Shown: piece after piece, positions 24,601 through 38,800 of the stretch
How positions within the stretch are numbered: position 1 is the stretch's first letter
How the letters are laid out: the number at the start of each line of letters is the position of its first letter
Source of the DNA: Coriaria nepalensis
Taxonomy: Eukaryota > Streptophyta > Magnoliopsida > Cucurbitales > Coriariaceae
DNA length: 64,000 bases
Assembly: GCA_027186245.1 (NCBI GenBank)
Contig: CP114482.1
Coordinates: forward strand, 12,729,209 to 12,793,208
Direction: 5' to 3'
Program-made: the position numbers and the translations under genes
The notes under the pieces: model-generated
Database searches by the model: none
What the model was told of the DNA's origin: nothing
The model's input: only the letters and a program-made list of their open reading frames with translations

Positions 24601-25745
24601 AAACATGATTTTCGTGCGTAACTTGCAGTTGATCTATTGAAGGCAAGAATGCATTTGTTTAGCCTTAAAGTCATGTCATTGAGTCTCTTTTAGTCATTAA
24701 ATCAATCTAAATTAATTCGAACGAATTCTATTTTCGCCCTTCAAACATTATTTTCTTACATAACTTGTAATTAATCTATTGAAGACAACAATGCATTATT
24801 TTAGCATTAAAAAGCATATCACTCAGTCTTTTCAATCATTAAATTGTTTGAAGGCACTTCGAACCAATTCTCTCTTTGCATTTAAAACGCCACTTTCGTG
24901 CATAACTTGCAGTTGATCTATTGATGGCAACTATGCATTTTTTAGCGTTCAAGTCATATTTTTGCGTCTCTTTTAGTCAGTAAATCATTCCAAATCACTT
25001 CGAACTAAATTCGGCCTTTAAACATGACTTTCATGCGTAACTTGCAGTTGATCTATTGAAGGCAAGAATGCAATTGTTTAGCCTTAAGGTCATGTCATTG
25101 AGTCTCCTCTAGTCATTAAATCATTCTAAATTAATTCGAACAAATTCTATTATTGCCCTTCAAACATTATTTTCTTACATAACTTGTAATTAATCTATTG
25201 AAGACAACAATGCATTATTTTAGCATTAAAAAGCATATGACTCAGTCTTTTCAATCTTTAAATTGTTTGAAGGCACTTCGAACCAATTCTCTTTTTGCGT
25301 TTAAAACGCGACTTTCGTGCATAACTTGCAATTGATCTATTAATGGCAACTATGCATTTTTTAGCCTTAGAGTCATCTTTGCGTCTCTTTTAGTCAGTGA
25401 ATCATTTTAAATCACTTCGAATGAAATTCGGCCTTTAAACATGACTTTCGTGCGTAACTTGCAGTTGATCTATTGAAGGCAACAATGCATTTGTTTAGCC
25501 TTAAATTCATGTCACTGAGTCTCTTCTAGTCATTAAATCATTCTAAATTCGTTCGAACGAATTCGATTTTCGCCCTTCAAATATTATTTTCTTACATAAC
25601 TTGTAATTAATCTATCGAAAACAACAATGCTTTATTTTAGCATTAAAAAGCATATCACTCAGTCTTTTCAATCATTAAATTGTTTGAAGAAACTTCGAAC
25701 CAATTCTCTTTTTGCATTTAAAACGCGACTTTCGTGCATAACTTG
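21640..25745 (+). repeat. 4-trimer higher-order repeat, period 1,674 bp, about 2.5 copies
   Basis: The marker ATTAATGGCAACTATGC in B occurs at 21,991, 23,665 and 25,339, each 1,674 bp apart. Long stretches of the copies are the same apart from scattered single-base changes, for example CTATTTTTGCC in copy 1 against CTATTATTGCC in copies 2 and 3, and AATGCGTTATTTT against AATGCTTTATTTT at about 25,628. Other private states in the block are ATTCCTTGGAGG and CTTTTGGTCAG. The block ends where ACTTGGAATTGATC replaces ACTTGCAATTGATC. No gene. Confidence 0.85.
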
Positions 25746-27099
25746 GAATTGATCTATTGATGGAAACTATGCATTTTTTAGCGTTCAAGTCATATTTTTG
25801 CATCTCTCTTAGTCAGTAAATCATTCTAAATCACTTCGAACTAAATTCGGCCTTTAAACATGATTTTCTTGCGTAACTTGCAGTTGATCTATTGAAGGCA
25901 AGAATGCATTTGTTTAGCCTTAAAGTCATGTCATTGAGTCTCTTTTAGTCATTAAATCATTCTAAATTAATTCGAACGAATTCTATTTTCGCCCTTCAAA
26001 CATTATTTTCTTACATAACTTGTAATTAATCTATCGAAAACAACAATGCATTATTTTAGCATTAAAAAGCATATCACTCAGTCTTTTTAATCATTAAATT
26101 TTTTGAAGAAACTTCGAACCAATTCTCTTTTTGCATTTAAAACGCGACTTTCGTGCATAACTTGCAATTGATCTATTGATGGCAACTATGCATTTTTTAG
26201 CGTTCAAGTCATATTTTTGCGTCTCTCTTACTCAGTAAATCATTCTAAATCACTTCGAACTAAATTCGGCCTTTAAACATGATTTTCTTGCGTAACTTGC
26301 AGTTGATCTATTGAAGGCAAGAATGCATTTGTTTAGCCTTAAAGTCATGTCATTGAGTCTCTTTTAGTCATTAAATCATTCTAAATTAATTCGAACGAAT
26401 TCTTTTTTCGCCCTTCAAACATTATTTTCTTACATAACTTGTAATTAATCTATCGAAAACAACAATGCATTATTTTAGCATTAAAAAGCATATCACTCAG
26501 TCTTTTCAATCATTAAATTTTTTGAAGAAACTTCGAACCAATTCTCTTTTTGCATTTAAAACGCGACTTTCGTGCATAACTTGCAATTGATCTGTTGATG
26601 GCAACTATGCATTTTTTAGCATTCAAGTCATATTTTTGCGTCTCTCTTAGTCAGTAAATCATTCTAAATCACTTCGAACTAAATTCGGCCTTTAAACATG
26701 ATTTTCTTGCGTAACTTGCAGTTGATCTACTGAAGGCAAGAATGCATTTGTTTAGCCTTAAAGTCATGTCATTGAGTCTCTTTTAGTCATTAAATCATTC
26801 TAAATTAATTCGAACGAATTCTATTTTCGCCCTTCAAACATTATTTTCTTACATAACTTGTAATTAATCTATTGAAGACAACAATGCATATCACTCAGTC
26901 TTTTCAATCATTAAATTGTTTGAAGGCACTTCGAACCAATTCTCTTTTTGCATTTAAAACGCGACTTTCGTGCATAACTTGCAGTTGATCTATTGATGGC
27001 AACTATGCATTTTTTAGCGTTCAAGTCATATTTTTGCGTCTCTTTTAGTCAGTAAATCATTCTAAATCACTTCGTATGAAATTCGGCATTCGAACATGA
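25746..27099 (+). repeat. Single-trimer homogenised run (419 bp) plus one shortened A monomer
   Basis: Successive trimers share GATTTTCTTGCGTAAC in C at 25,862, 26,281 and 26,700 (419 bp apart), and GAAGAAACTTCGAACC in B. The same C variant is found again at 35,041 and about 40,478. The run is followed by an A monomer with a 21-bp deletion. Confidence 0.75.
26785..26905 (+). repeat. A monomer with 21-bp internal deletion (121 bp)
   Basis: The normal segment GCATTATTTTAGCATT...AAGCATATC has collapsed to GCATATC at about 26,886-26,892. The lost stretch lies between copies of GCAT, so it fits slippage or short-homology repair. The A monomer is 121 bp instead of 142. I saw no second copy of this deletion, so it is likely young. 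Confidence 0.85.
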
Positions 27100-30000
27100 C
27101 TTTCATGCATAACTTGCCGTTGATCTATTGTAGGCAACAATGCATTTGTTTAACCTTAAATTCATGTCACTGAGTCTCTTCTAGTCATTAAATCATTCTA
27201 AATTAGTTCGAACGAAATCTATTTTCGCCCCTCAAATATTATTTTCTTACATAACTTGTAATTAATCTATCGAAGACAACAATGCATTATTTTAGCATTA
27301 AAAAGCATATCACTCAGTCTTTTCAATCATTAAATTGTTTGAAGACACTTCGAACCAATTCTCTTTTTGCATTTAAAACGCGACTTTCGTGCATAACTTG
27401 CAATTGATCTATTGATGGCAACTATGCATTTTTTAGCGTTCAAGTCATATTTTTGCGTCTCTTTTAGTCAGTAAATCATTCTAAATCACTTCGAACTAAA
27501 TTCGGCCTTTAAACATGATTTTCGTGCGTAACTTGCAGTTGATCTATTGAAGGCAAGAATGCATTTGTTTAGCCTTAAAGTCATGTCATTGAGTCTCTTT
27601 TAGTCATTAAATCATTCTAAATTAATTCGAACGAATTCTATTTTCGCCCTTCAAACATTATTTTCTTACATAACTTGCAATTAATCTACTAAAGACAACA
27701 ATGCATTATTTTAGCATTAAAAAGCATATCACTCAGTCTTTTCAATCATTAAATTCTTTGGAGGCACTTCGAACCAATTCTCTTTTTGCATTTTAAACGC
27801 GACTTTCGTGCATAACTTGCAATTGATCTATTGATGGCAAGTATGCATTTTTTAGCCTTAAAGTCATCTTTGCGTCTCTTTTAGTCAGTGAATCATTCTA
27901 AATCACTTAGAATGAAATTAGGCCTTTCAACATGACTTTCGTGCGTAACTTGCAGTTGATCTATTAAAGGCAACAATGCATTTGTTTAGCCCTAAATTCA
28001 TGTCACTGAGTCTCTTCTAGTCATTAAATCATTCTAAATTAATTCGAACGAATTCAATTTTCGCCCATCAAATATTATTTTCTTACATAACCTGTAATTA
28101 ATCTATCGAAGACAACAATGCATTATTTTAGCATTAAAAAGCATATCACTCAGTCTTTTCAATCATTAAATTCCTTGGAGGCACTTCGAACCAATTCTCT
28201 TTTTGCATTTAAAACGCGACTTTCGTGCATAACTTGGAATTGATCTATTGATGGAAACTATGCATTTTTTAGCGTTCAAGTCATATTTTTGCGTCTCTCT
28301 TAGTCAGTAAATCATTCTAAATCACTTCGAACTAAATTCGGCCTTTAAACATGACTTTCATGCGTAACTTGCAGTTGATCTATTGAAGGCAAGAATGCAT
28401 TTGTTTAGCCTTAAAGTCATGTCATTGAGTCTCTTTTAGTCATTAAATCATTCTAAATTAATTCGAAAGAATTGTATTTTTGCCCTTCAAACATTATTTT
28501 CTTACATAACTTGTAATTAATCTATTGAAGACAACAATGCATTATTTTAGCATTAAAAAGCATATCACTCAATCTTTTCAATCATTAAATTGTTTGAAGG
28601 CACTTCGAACCAATTCTCTTTTTGCATTTAAAACGCGACTTTCGTGCATAACTTGCAATTGATCTATTGATGGCAACTATGCATTTTTTAGCCTTAAAGT
28701 CATCTTTGCGTCTCTTTTAGTCAGTGAATCATTCGAAATCACTTCGAACGAAATTCAGCCTTTAAACATGACTTTTGCGCGTAACTTGCAGTTGATCTAT
28801 TGAAGGCAACAATGCATTTGTTTAGCCTTAAATTCATGTCACGGAGTCTCTTCTAGTCATTAAATCATTCTAAATTAATTCGAACGAATTCTATTTTCGC
28901 CCTTCAAATATTATTTTCTTACATAACTTGTAATTAATCTATTGAAGACAACAATGCATTATTTTAGAATTAAAAACCATATCAGTCAGTCTTTTCAATC
29001 AGTAAATTGTTTGAAGGCACTTCGAACCAATTCTCTTTTTGCATTTAAAATGCGACTTTCGTGCATAACTTGCAATTGATCTATTGATGGCAACTATGCA
29101 TTTTTTAGATTTCAAGTCATATTTTTGCGTCTCTTCTAGTCAGTAAATCATTCTAAATCACTTCGTATGAAATTCGGCATTTGAACATGACTTTCGTGCA
29201 TAACTTGCCGTTGATCTATTATAGGCAACAATGCATTTGTTTAACTTTAAATTCATGTCACTGAGTCTCTTCTAGTGATTAAATCATTCTAAATTAGTTC
29301 GAACGAATTCGATTTTCGCCCTTGAAATATTATTTTCTTCCACAACTTGTAATTAATCTATCGAAGACAACAATGCATTATTTTAGAATTAAAAACCATA
29401 TCAGTCAGTCTTTTTAATCAGTAAATTGTTTGAAGGCACTTCGAACCAATTCTCTTTTTGCATTTAAAATGCGACTTTCGTGCATAACTTGCAATTGATC
29501 TATTGATGGCAACTATGCATTTTTTAGATTTCAAGTCATATTTTTGCATCTCTTTTAGTCAGTGAATCATTCTAAATCACTTCGTATGAAATTCGGCATT
29601 TAAACATGACTTTCGTGCATAACTTGCCGTTGATCTATTGTAGGCAACAATGCATTTGTTTAACCTTAAATTCATGTCACTGAGTCTCTTCTAGTCATTA
29701 AATCATTCTAAATTAGTTCGAACGAATTCTATTTTCGCCCCTCAAATATTATTTTCTTACATAACTTGTAATTAATCTATCGAAGACAACAATGCATTAT
29801 TTTAGCATTAAAAAGCATATCACTCAGTCTTTTCAATCATTAAATTGTTTGAAGACACTTCGAACCAATTCTCTTTTTGCATTTAAAACGCGACTTTCGT
29901 GCATAACTTGCAATTGATCTATTGATGGCAACTATGCATTTTTTAGCGTTCAAGTCATATTTTTGCGTCTCTTTTAGTCAGTAAATCATTCTAAATCACT

Positions 30001-30579
30001 TCGAACTAAATTCGGCCTTTAAACATGATTTTCGTGCGTAACTTGCAGTTGATCTATTGAAGGCAAGAATGCATTTGTTTAGCCTTAAAGTCATGTCATT
30101 GAGTCTCTTTTAGTCATTAAATCATTCTAAATTAATTCGAATGAATTCTATTTTCGCCCTTCAAACATTATTTTCTTACATAACTTGCAATTAATCTACT
30201 AAAGACAACAATGCATTATTTTAGCATTAAAAAGCATATCACTCCGTCTTTTCAATCATTAAATTCTTTGGAGGCACTTCGAACCAATTCTCTTTTTGCA
30301 TTTTAAACGCGACTTTCGTGCATAACTTGCAATTGATCTATTGATGGCAAGTATGCATTTTTTAGCCTTAAAGTCATCTTTGCGTCTCTTTTAGTCAGTG
30401 AATCATTCTAAATCACTTAGAATGAAATTAGGCCATTAAACATGACTTTCGTGCGTAACTTGCAGTTGATCTATTGAAGGCAACAATGCATTTGTTTAGC
30501 CTTAAATTCATGTCACTGAGTCTCTTCTAGTCATTAAATCATTCTAAATTAATTCGAACGAATTCTATTTTCGCCCTGC
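27100..30579 (+). repeat. 6-trimer-spaced duplication (offset 2,510 bp)
   Basis: The segment 27,100-27,920 recurs at about 29,610-30,430. Markers are TGCCGTTGATCTATTGTAGG (27,117 and 29,627) and GCATTTTAAACGCGAC (27,788 and 30,298). The right end of the match is marked by AGGCCTTTCAAC against AGGCCATTAAAC. Between the two copies lie two neighbouring A monomers with AATTAAAAACCATATCAG (28,968 and 29,387), a variant seen again at 41,091, 44,439 and 46,949. No gene. Confidence 0.7.
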
Positions 30580-33500
30580 AAATATTATTTTCTTACATAA
30601 CTTGTAATTAATCTATTGAAGACAACAATGCATTATTTTAGCATTAAAAAGCATATCACTCAGTCTTTTCAATCATTAAATTGTTAGAAGGCACTTCGAA
30701 CCAATTCTCTTTTTGCTTTTAAAACGCGACTGTCGTGCATAACTTGCAATTGATCTATTGATGGCAAGTATGCATTTTTTAGCCTTAAAGTCATCTTTGC
30801 GTCTCTTTTAGTCAGTGAATCATTCTAAATCACTTAGAATGAAATTAGGCCATTAAACATGACTTTCGTGCTTAACTTGCAGTTGATCTATTATAGGCAA
30901 CAATGCATTTGTTTAGCCTTAAAGTCATGTCATTGAGTCTCTTCTAGTCATTAAATCATTCTAAATTAATTCGAACGAATTCTATTTTCGCCCTTCAAAC
31001 ATTATTTTTTTACATAACTTACAATTAATCTACTAAAGACAACAATGCATTATTTTAGCATTAAAAAGCATATCACTCAGTCTTTTCAATCATTAAATTG
31101 TTTGAAGACATTTCGAACCAATTCTCTTTTTGCATTTAAAACGCGACTTTCGTGCATAACTTGCAGTTGATCTATTGATGGCATCTATGCATTTTTTAGC
31201 GTTCAAGTCATATTTTTGCGTCTCTTTTAGTCAGTAAATCATTCTAAATCACTTCAAACTAAATTCGGCCTTTAAACATGACTTTCATGCGTAACTTGCA
31301 GTTGATCTATTGAAGGCATGAATGCATTTGTTTAGCCTTAAAGTCATGTCATTGAGTCTCTTCTAGTCATTAAATCATTCTAAATTAATTCGAACAAATT
31401 CTATTTTTGCCCTTCAAACATTATTTTCTTACATAACTTGTAATTAATCTATTGAAAACAACAATGCATTATTTTAGCATTAAAAAGCATATCACTCAGT
31501 GTTTTCAATCATTAAATTGTTTGAAGGCACTTCGAACCAATTCTCTTTTTGCGTTTAAAACGCGACTTTCGTGCATAACCTGCAATTGATCTATTGATGG
31601 CAACTATGCATTTTTTAGCCTTAAAGTCATCTTTGCGTCTCTTTTAGTCAGTGAATCATTCTAAATCACTTCGAACTAAATTCGGCCTTTAAACATGACT
31701 TTCATGCGTAACTTGCAGTTGATCTATTGAAGGCATGAATGCATTTGTTTAGCCTTAAAGTCATGTCATTGAGTCTCTTCTAGTCATTAAATCATTCTAA
31801 ATTAATTCGAACAAATTCTATTTTCGCCCTTCAAACATTATTTTCTTACATAACTTGTAATTAATCTATTGAAGACAACAATGCATTATTTTAGCATTAA
31901 AAAGCATATCACTCAGTCTTTTCAATCATTAAATTGTTAGAAGGCACTTCGAACCAATTCTCTTTTTGCTTTTAAAACGCGACTGTCGTGCATAACTTGC
32001 AATTGATCTATTGATGGCAAGTATGCATTTTTTAGCCTTAAAGTCATCTTTGCGTCTCTTTTAGTCAGTGAATCATTCTAAATCACTTAGAATGAAATTA
32101 GGCCATTAAACATGACTTTCGTGCTTAACTTGCAGTTGATCTATTATAGGCAACAATGCATTTGTTTAGCCTTAAAGTCATGTCATTGAGTCTCTTCTAG
32201 TCATTAAATCATTCTAAATTAATTCGAACGAATTCTATTTTCGCCCTTCAAACATTATTTTTTTACATAACTTACAATTAATCTACTAAAGACAACAATG
32301 CATTATTTTAGCATTAAAAAGCATATCACTCAGTCTTTTCAATCATTAAATTGTTTGAAGACACTTCGTACCAATTCTCTTTTTGCATTTAAAACGCGAC
32401 TTTCGTGCATAACTTGCAATTGATCTATTGATGGCAACTATGCATTTTTTAGTGTTCAAGTCATATTTTTGCGTCTCTTTTAGTCAGTGAATCATTCTAA
32501 ATCACTTCGAACTAAATTCGGCCTTAAAACATGATTTTCGTGCGTAACTTGCAGTTGATCTATTGAAGGAAAGAATGCATTTGTTTAGCCTTAAAGTCAT
32601 GTCATTGAGTCTCTTTTAGTCATTAAATCATTCTAAATTAATTCGAACGAATTCTATTTTCGCCCTTCAAACATTATTTTCTTACATAACTTGTAATTAA
32701 TCTATTGAAGACAACAACGCATTATTTTAGCATTAAAAAGCATATCACTCAGTCTTTTCAATCATTAAATTGTTTGAAGGCACTTCGAACCAATTCTCTT
32801 TTTGCGTTTAAAACGCGACTGTCGTGCATAACTTGCAATTGATCTATTGATGGCAAGTATGCATTTTTTAGCCTTAAAGTCATCTTTGCGTCTCTTTTAG
32901 TCAGTGAATCATTCTAAATCACTTAGAATGAAATTAGGCCATTAAACATGACTTTCGTGCGTAACTTGCAGTTGATCTATTGAAGGCAACAATGCATTTG
33001 TTTAGCCTTAAATTCATGTCACTGAGTCTCTTCTAGTCATTAAATCATTCTAAATTAATTCGAACGAATTCTATTTTCGCCCTGCAAATATTATTTTCTT
33101 ACATAACTTGTAATTAATCTATTGAAGACAACAATGCATTATTTTAGCATTAAAAAGCATATCACTCAGTCTTTTCAATCATTAAATTGTTTGAAGGCAC
33201 TTCGAACCAATTCTCTTTTTGCATTTAAAACGCGACTTTCGTGCATAACTTGCAGTTGATCTATTGATGGCATCTATGCATTTTTTAGCGTTCAAGTCAT
33301 ATTTTTGCGTCTCTTTTAGTCAGTAAATCATTCTAAATCACTTCGAACTAAATTCGGCCTTTAAACATGACTTTCATGCGTAACTTGCAGTTGATCTATT
33401 GAAGGCATGAATGCATTTGTTTAGCCTTAAAGTCATGTCATTGAGTCTCTTCTAGTCATTAAATCATTCTAAATTAATTCGAACAAATTCTATTTTTGCC

Positions 33501-35839
33501 CTTCAAACATTATTTTCTTACATAACTTGTAATTAATCTATTGAAAACAACAATGCATTATTTTAGCATTAAAAAGCATATCACTCAGTGTTTTCAATCA
33601 TTAAATTGTTTGAAGGCACTTCGAACCAATTCTCTTTTTGCGTTTAAAACGCGACTTTCGTGCATAACCTGCAATTGATCTATTGATGGCAACTATGCAT
33701 TTTTTAGCCTTAAAGTCATCTTTGCGTCTCTTTTAGTCAGTGAATCATTCTAAATCACTTCGAACTAAATTCGGCCTTTAAACATGACTTTCATGCGTAA
33801 CTTGCAGTTGATCTATTGAAGGCATGAATGCATTTGTTTAGCCTTAAAGTCATGTCATTGAGTCTCTTCTAGTCATTAAATCATTCTAAATTAATTCGAA
33901 CAAATTCTATTTTCGCCCTTCAAACATTATTTTCTTACATAACTTGGAATTAATCTATTGAAGACAACAATGCATTATTTTAGCATTAAAAAGCATATCA
34001 CTCAGTCTTTTAAATCATTAAATTGTTTGAAGGCACTTCGAACCAATTCTCTTTTTGCATTTAAAACGCGACTTTCGTGCATAACTTGCAGTTGATCTAT
34101 TGATGGCAACTATGCATTTTTTAGCGTTCAAGTCATATTTTTGCGTCTCTTTTAGTCAGTAAATCATTCTAAATCACTTCGAACTAAATTCGGCCTTTAA
34201 ACATGACTTTCATGCGTAACTTGCAGTTGATCTATTGAAGGCATGAATGCATTTGTTTAGCCTTAAAGTCATGTCATTGAGTCTCTTCTAGTCATTAAAT
34301 CATTCTAAATTAATTCGAACATATTCTATTTTTGCCCTTCAAACATTATTTTCTTACATAACTTGTAATTAATCTATTCAAGACAACAATGCATTATTTT
34401 AGCATTAAAAAGCATATCACTCAGTCTTTTCAATCATTAAATTGTTTGAAGGCACTTCGAACCAATTCTCTTTTTGCGTTTAAAACGCGACTTTCGTGCA
34501 TAACCTGCAATTGATCTATTGATGGCAACTATGCATTTTTTAGCCTTAAAGTCATCTTTGCGTCTCTTTTAGTCAGTGAATCATTCTAAATCACTTCGAA
34601 CGAAATTCGGCCTTTAAACACGACTTTCGTGCGTAACTTGCAGTAGATCTATTGAAGGCAACAATGCATTTGTTTAACCTTAAATTCATGTCACTGAGTC
34701 TCTTCTAGTCATTAAATAATTCTAAATTAGTTCGAACGAATTCGATTTTCGCCCTTCAAATATTATTTTCTTCCATAACTTGTAATTAATCTATCGAAGA
34801 CAACAATGCATTATTTTAGCATTAAAAAGCATATCACTCAGTCTTTTCAATCATTAAATTTTTTGAAGAAACTTCGAACCAATTCTCTTTTTGCATTTAA
34901 AACGCGACTTTCGTGCATAACTTGCAATTGATCTATTGATGGCAACTATGCATTTTTTAGCGTTCAAGTCATATTTTTGCGTCTCTCTTAGTCAGTAAAT
35001 CATTCTAAATCACTTCGAACTAAATTCGGCCTTTAAACATGATTTTCTTGCGTAACTTGCAGTTGATCTATTGAAGGCAAGAATGCATTTGTTTAGCCTT
35101 AAAGTCATGTCATTGAGTCTCTTCTAGTCATTAAATCATTCTAAATTAGTTCGAACAAATTCTATTTTCGCCATTCAAATATTATTTTCTTACATTACTT
35201 GTAATTAATCTATTGAAGACAACAATGCATTATTTTAGCATTAAAAAGCATATCACTCAGTCTTTTTAATCATTAAATTGTTTGAAGGCACTTCGAACCA
35301 ATTCTCTTTTTGCGTTTAAAACGCGACTTTCGTGCATAACTTGCAATTGATCTATTGATGGCAACTATGCATTTTTTAGCCTTAAAGTCATCTTTGCGTC
35401 TCTTTTAGTCAGTGCATCATTCTAAATCACTTCGAACGAAATTCGGCCTTTAAACATGACTTTTGTGCGTAACTTGCAGTTGATCTATTGAAGGCAACAG
35501 TGCATTTGTTTAGCCTTAAATTCATGTCATTGAGTCTCTTTTAGTCATTAAATCATTCTAAATTAATTCGAAAGAATTCTATTTTCGCCCTTCAAACATT
35601 ATTTTCTTACATAACTTGTAATTAATCTATTGAAGACGACAACGCATTATTTTAGCATTAAAAAGCATATCACTCAGTCTTTTCAATCATTAAATTGTTT
35701 GAAGGCACTTCGAACCAATTCTCTTTTTGCATTTAAAACGCGACTTTCGTGCATAACTTGCAATTGATCTATTGATGGCAACTATGCATTTTTCTAGCGT
35801 TCAAGTCATATTTTTGCATCTCTTTTGGTCAGTAAATCA
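30580..35839 (+). repeat. Overlapping 3-trimer (1,253 bp) and 5-trimer (2,089 bp) repeats
   Basis: GCGACTGTCGTGC occurs at about 30,726, 31,979 and 32,815, so spacings are 3 and 2 trimers. GGCATCTATGC recurs at about 31,180 and 33,269. GAAAACAACAATGC recurs at 31,454 and 33,543, and CATAACCTGCAATTG at 31,574 and 33,663, all at an offset of 2,089 bp. A weaker third copy of the last segment lies near 34.5 kb. The nested periods show repeated rounds of unequal exchange. No gene. Confidence 0.7.
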
Positions 35840-38800
35840 TTCTAAATCACTTCGTACAAATTCGGCATTTAAACATGACTTTCGTGCATAACTTGCAGTT
35901 GATCTATTATAGGCAACAATGCATTTGTTTAGCCTTAAAGTCATGTCATTGAGTCTCTTCTAGTCATTAAATCATTCTAAATTAATTCAAACAAATTCTA
36001 TTTTCGCCCTCCAAACATTATTTTTTTACATAACTTGCAATTAATCTACTAAAGACAACAATGCATTATTTTAGCATTAAAAAGCATATCACTCAGTCTT
36101 TTCAATCATTAAATTGTTTGAAGGCACTTCGAACCAATTCTCTCTTTGCATTTAAAACGCAACTTTCGTGCATAACTTGCAGTTGATCTATTGATGGCAA
36201 GTATGCATTTTTTAGCGTTCAAGTCATATTTTTGCGTCTCTCTTAGTCAGTAAATCATTCTAAATCACTTAGAATGAAATTCGGCCGTTAAACATGACTT
36301 TCGTGCGTAACTTGCAGTTGATCTATTGAAGGCAACAATGCATTTGTTTAGCCTTAAAGTCATGTCATTGAGTCTCTTCTAGTCATTAAATCATTCTAAA
36401 TTAGTTCGAACGAATTCTATTTTCGCCCTGCAAATATTATTTTCTTACATAACTTGTAATTAATCTATTGAAGACAACAATGCATTATTTTAGCATTAAA
36501 AAGCATATGACTCAGTCTTTTCAATCATTAAATTGTTTGAAGGCACTTCGAACCAATTCTCTTGCTGCGTTTAAAACGCGACTTTCGTGCATAACTTGCA
36601 ATTGATATATTGATGGCAACTATGCATTTTTTAGCCTTAAAGTCATCTTTGCGTCTCTTTTAGTCAGTGAATCATTCTAAATCACTTCGAACGAAATTCG
36701 GCCTTTAAACATGACTTTCGTGCGTAACTTGCAGTTGATCTATTGAAGGCAAGAATGCATTTGTTTAGCCTTAAAGTCATGTCATTGAGTCTCTTTTAGT
36801 CATTAAATCATTCTAAATTAATTCGAAAGAATTCTATTTTTGCCATTCAAACATTATTTTCTTACATAACTTGTAATTAATCTATTGAAGACGACAATGC
36901 ATTATTTTAGCATTAAAAAGCATATCAGTCAGTCTTTTTAATCATTAAATTGTTTGAAGGCACTTCGAACCAATTCTCTTGCTGCGTTTAAAACGCGACT
37001 TTCGTGCATAACTTGCAATTGATCTATTGATGGCAACTATGCATTTTTTAGCCTTAAAGTCATCTTTGCGTCTCTTTTAGTCAGTGAATCATTCTAAATC
37101 ACTTCGAACGAAATTCGGCCTTTAAACATGACTTTCGTGCGTAACTTGCAGTTGATCTATTGAAGGCAACAATGCATTTATTTAGCCTTAAAGTCATGTC
37201 ATTGAGTCTCTTTTAGTCATTAAATCATTCTAAATTAATTCGAAAGAATTCTATTTTTGCCCTTCAAACATTATTTTCTTACATAACTTGTAATTAATCT
37301 ATTGAAGACAACAACGCATTATTTTAGCATTAAAAAGCATATCACTCAGTCTTTTCAATCATTAAATTGTTTGAAGGCACTTCAAACCAATTCTCTTTTT
37401 GCATTTAAAACGCGACTTTCGTGCGTAACTTGCAATTGATCTATTGATGGCAACTATGCATTTTTTAGCGTTCAAGTCATATTTTTGCATCTCTTTTAGT
37501 CAGTAAATCATTCTAAATCACTTCGTACGAAATTCGGCATTTAAACAGGACTTTCGTGCATAACTTGCAGTTGATCTATTATAGGCAACAATGCATTTGT
37601 TTAGCCTTAAAGTCGTGTCATTGAGTCTCTTCTAGTCGTTAAATCATTCTAAATTAATTCAAACGAATTCTATTTTCGCCCTTCAAACATTATTTTTTTA
37701 CATAACTTGCAATTAATCTACTAAAGACAACCATGCATTATTTGAGCATTAAAAAGCATATCACTCAGTCTTTTCAATCATTAAATTGTTTGAAGACACT
37801 TCGAACCAATTCTCTTTTTGCATTTAAAACGCGACTTTCTTGCATAACTTGCAATTGATCTATTGATGGCAACTATGCATTTTTTAGCATTCAAGTCATA
37901 TTTTTGCATCTCTTTTGGTCAGTAAATCATTCTAAATCACTTCGTACGAAATTCGGCATTTAAACATGACTTTCGTGCATAACTTGCAGTTGATCTATTA
38001 TAGGCAACAATGCATTTGTTTAGCCTTAAAGTCATGTCATTGAGTCTCTTCTAGTCATTAAATCATTCTAAATTAATTCAAACAAATTCTATTTTCGCCC
38101 TCCAAACATTATTTTTTTACATAACTTGCAATTAATCTACTAAAGACAACAATGCATTATTTTAGCATTAAAAAGCATATCACTCAGTCTTTTCAATCAT
38201 TAAATTGTTTGAAGGCACTTCGAACCAATTCTCTCTTTGCATTTAAAACGCAACTTTCGTGCATAACTTGCAGTTGATCTATTGATGGCAACTATGCATT
38301 TTTTAGCGTTCAAGTCATATTTTTGCGTCTCTTTTAGTCAGTAAATCATTCTAAATCACTTCGAACGAAATTCGGCCTTTAAACATGACTTTCGTGCGTA
38401 ACTTGCAGTCGATCTATTGAAGGCAAGAATGCATTTGTTTAGCCTTAAAGTCATGTCATTGAGTCTCTTTTAGTCATTAAATCATTCTAAATTAATTCGA
38501 AAGAATTCTATTTTTGCCCTTCAAACATTATTTTCTTACATAACTCGTAATTAATCTATTGAAGACAACAATGCATTATTTTAGCATTAAAAAGCATATC
38601 ACTCAATCTTTTCAATCATTAAATTGTTTTAAGGCACTTCGAACCAATTCTCTTTTTGCGTTTAAAACGCGACTTTCGTGCATAACTTGCAATTGATCTA
38701 TTGATGGCAAGTATGCATTTTTTAGCCTTAAAGTCATCTTTGCGTCTCTTTTAGTCAGTGAATCATTCTAAATCACTTAGAATGAAATTCGGCCATTAAA

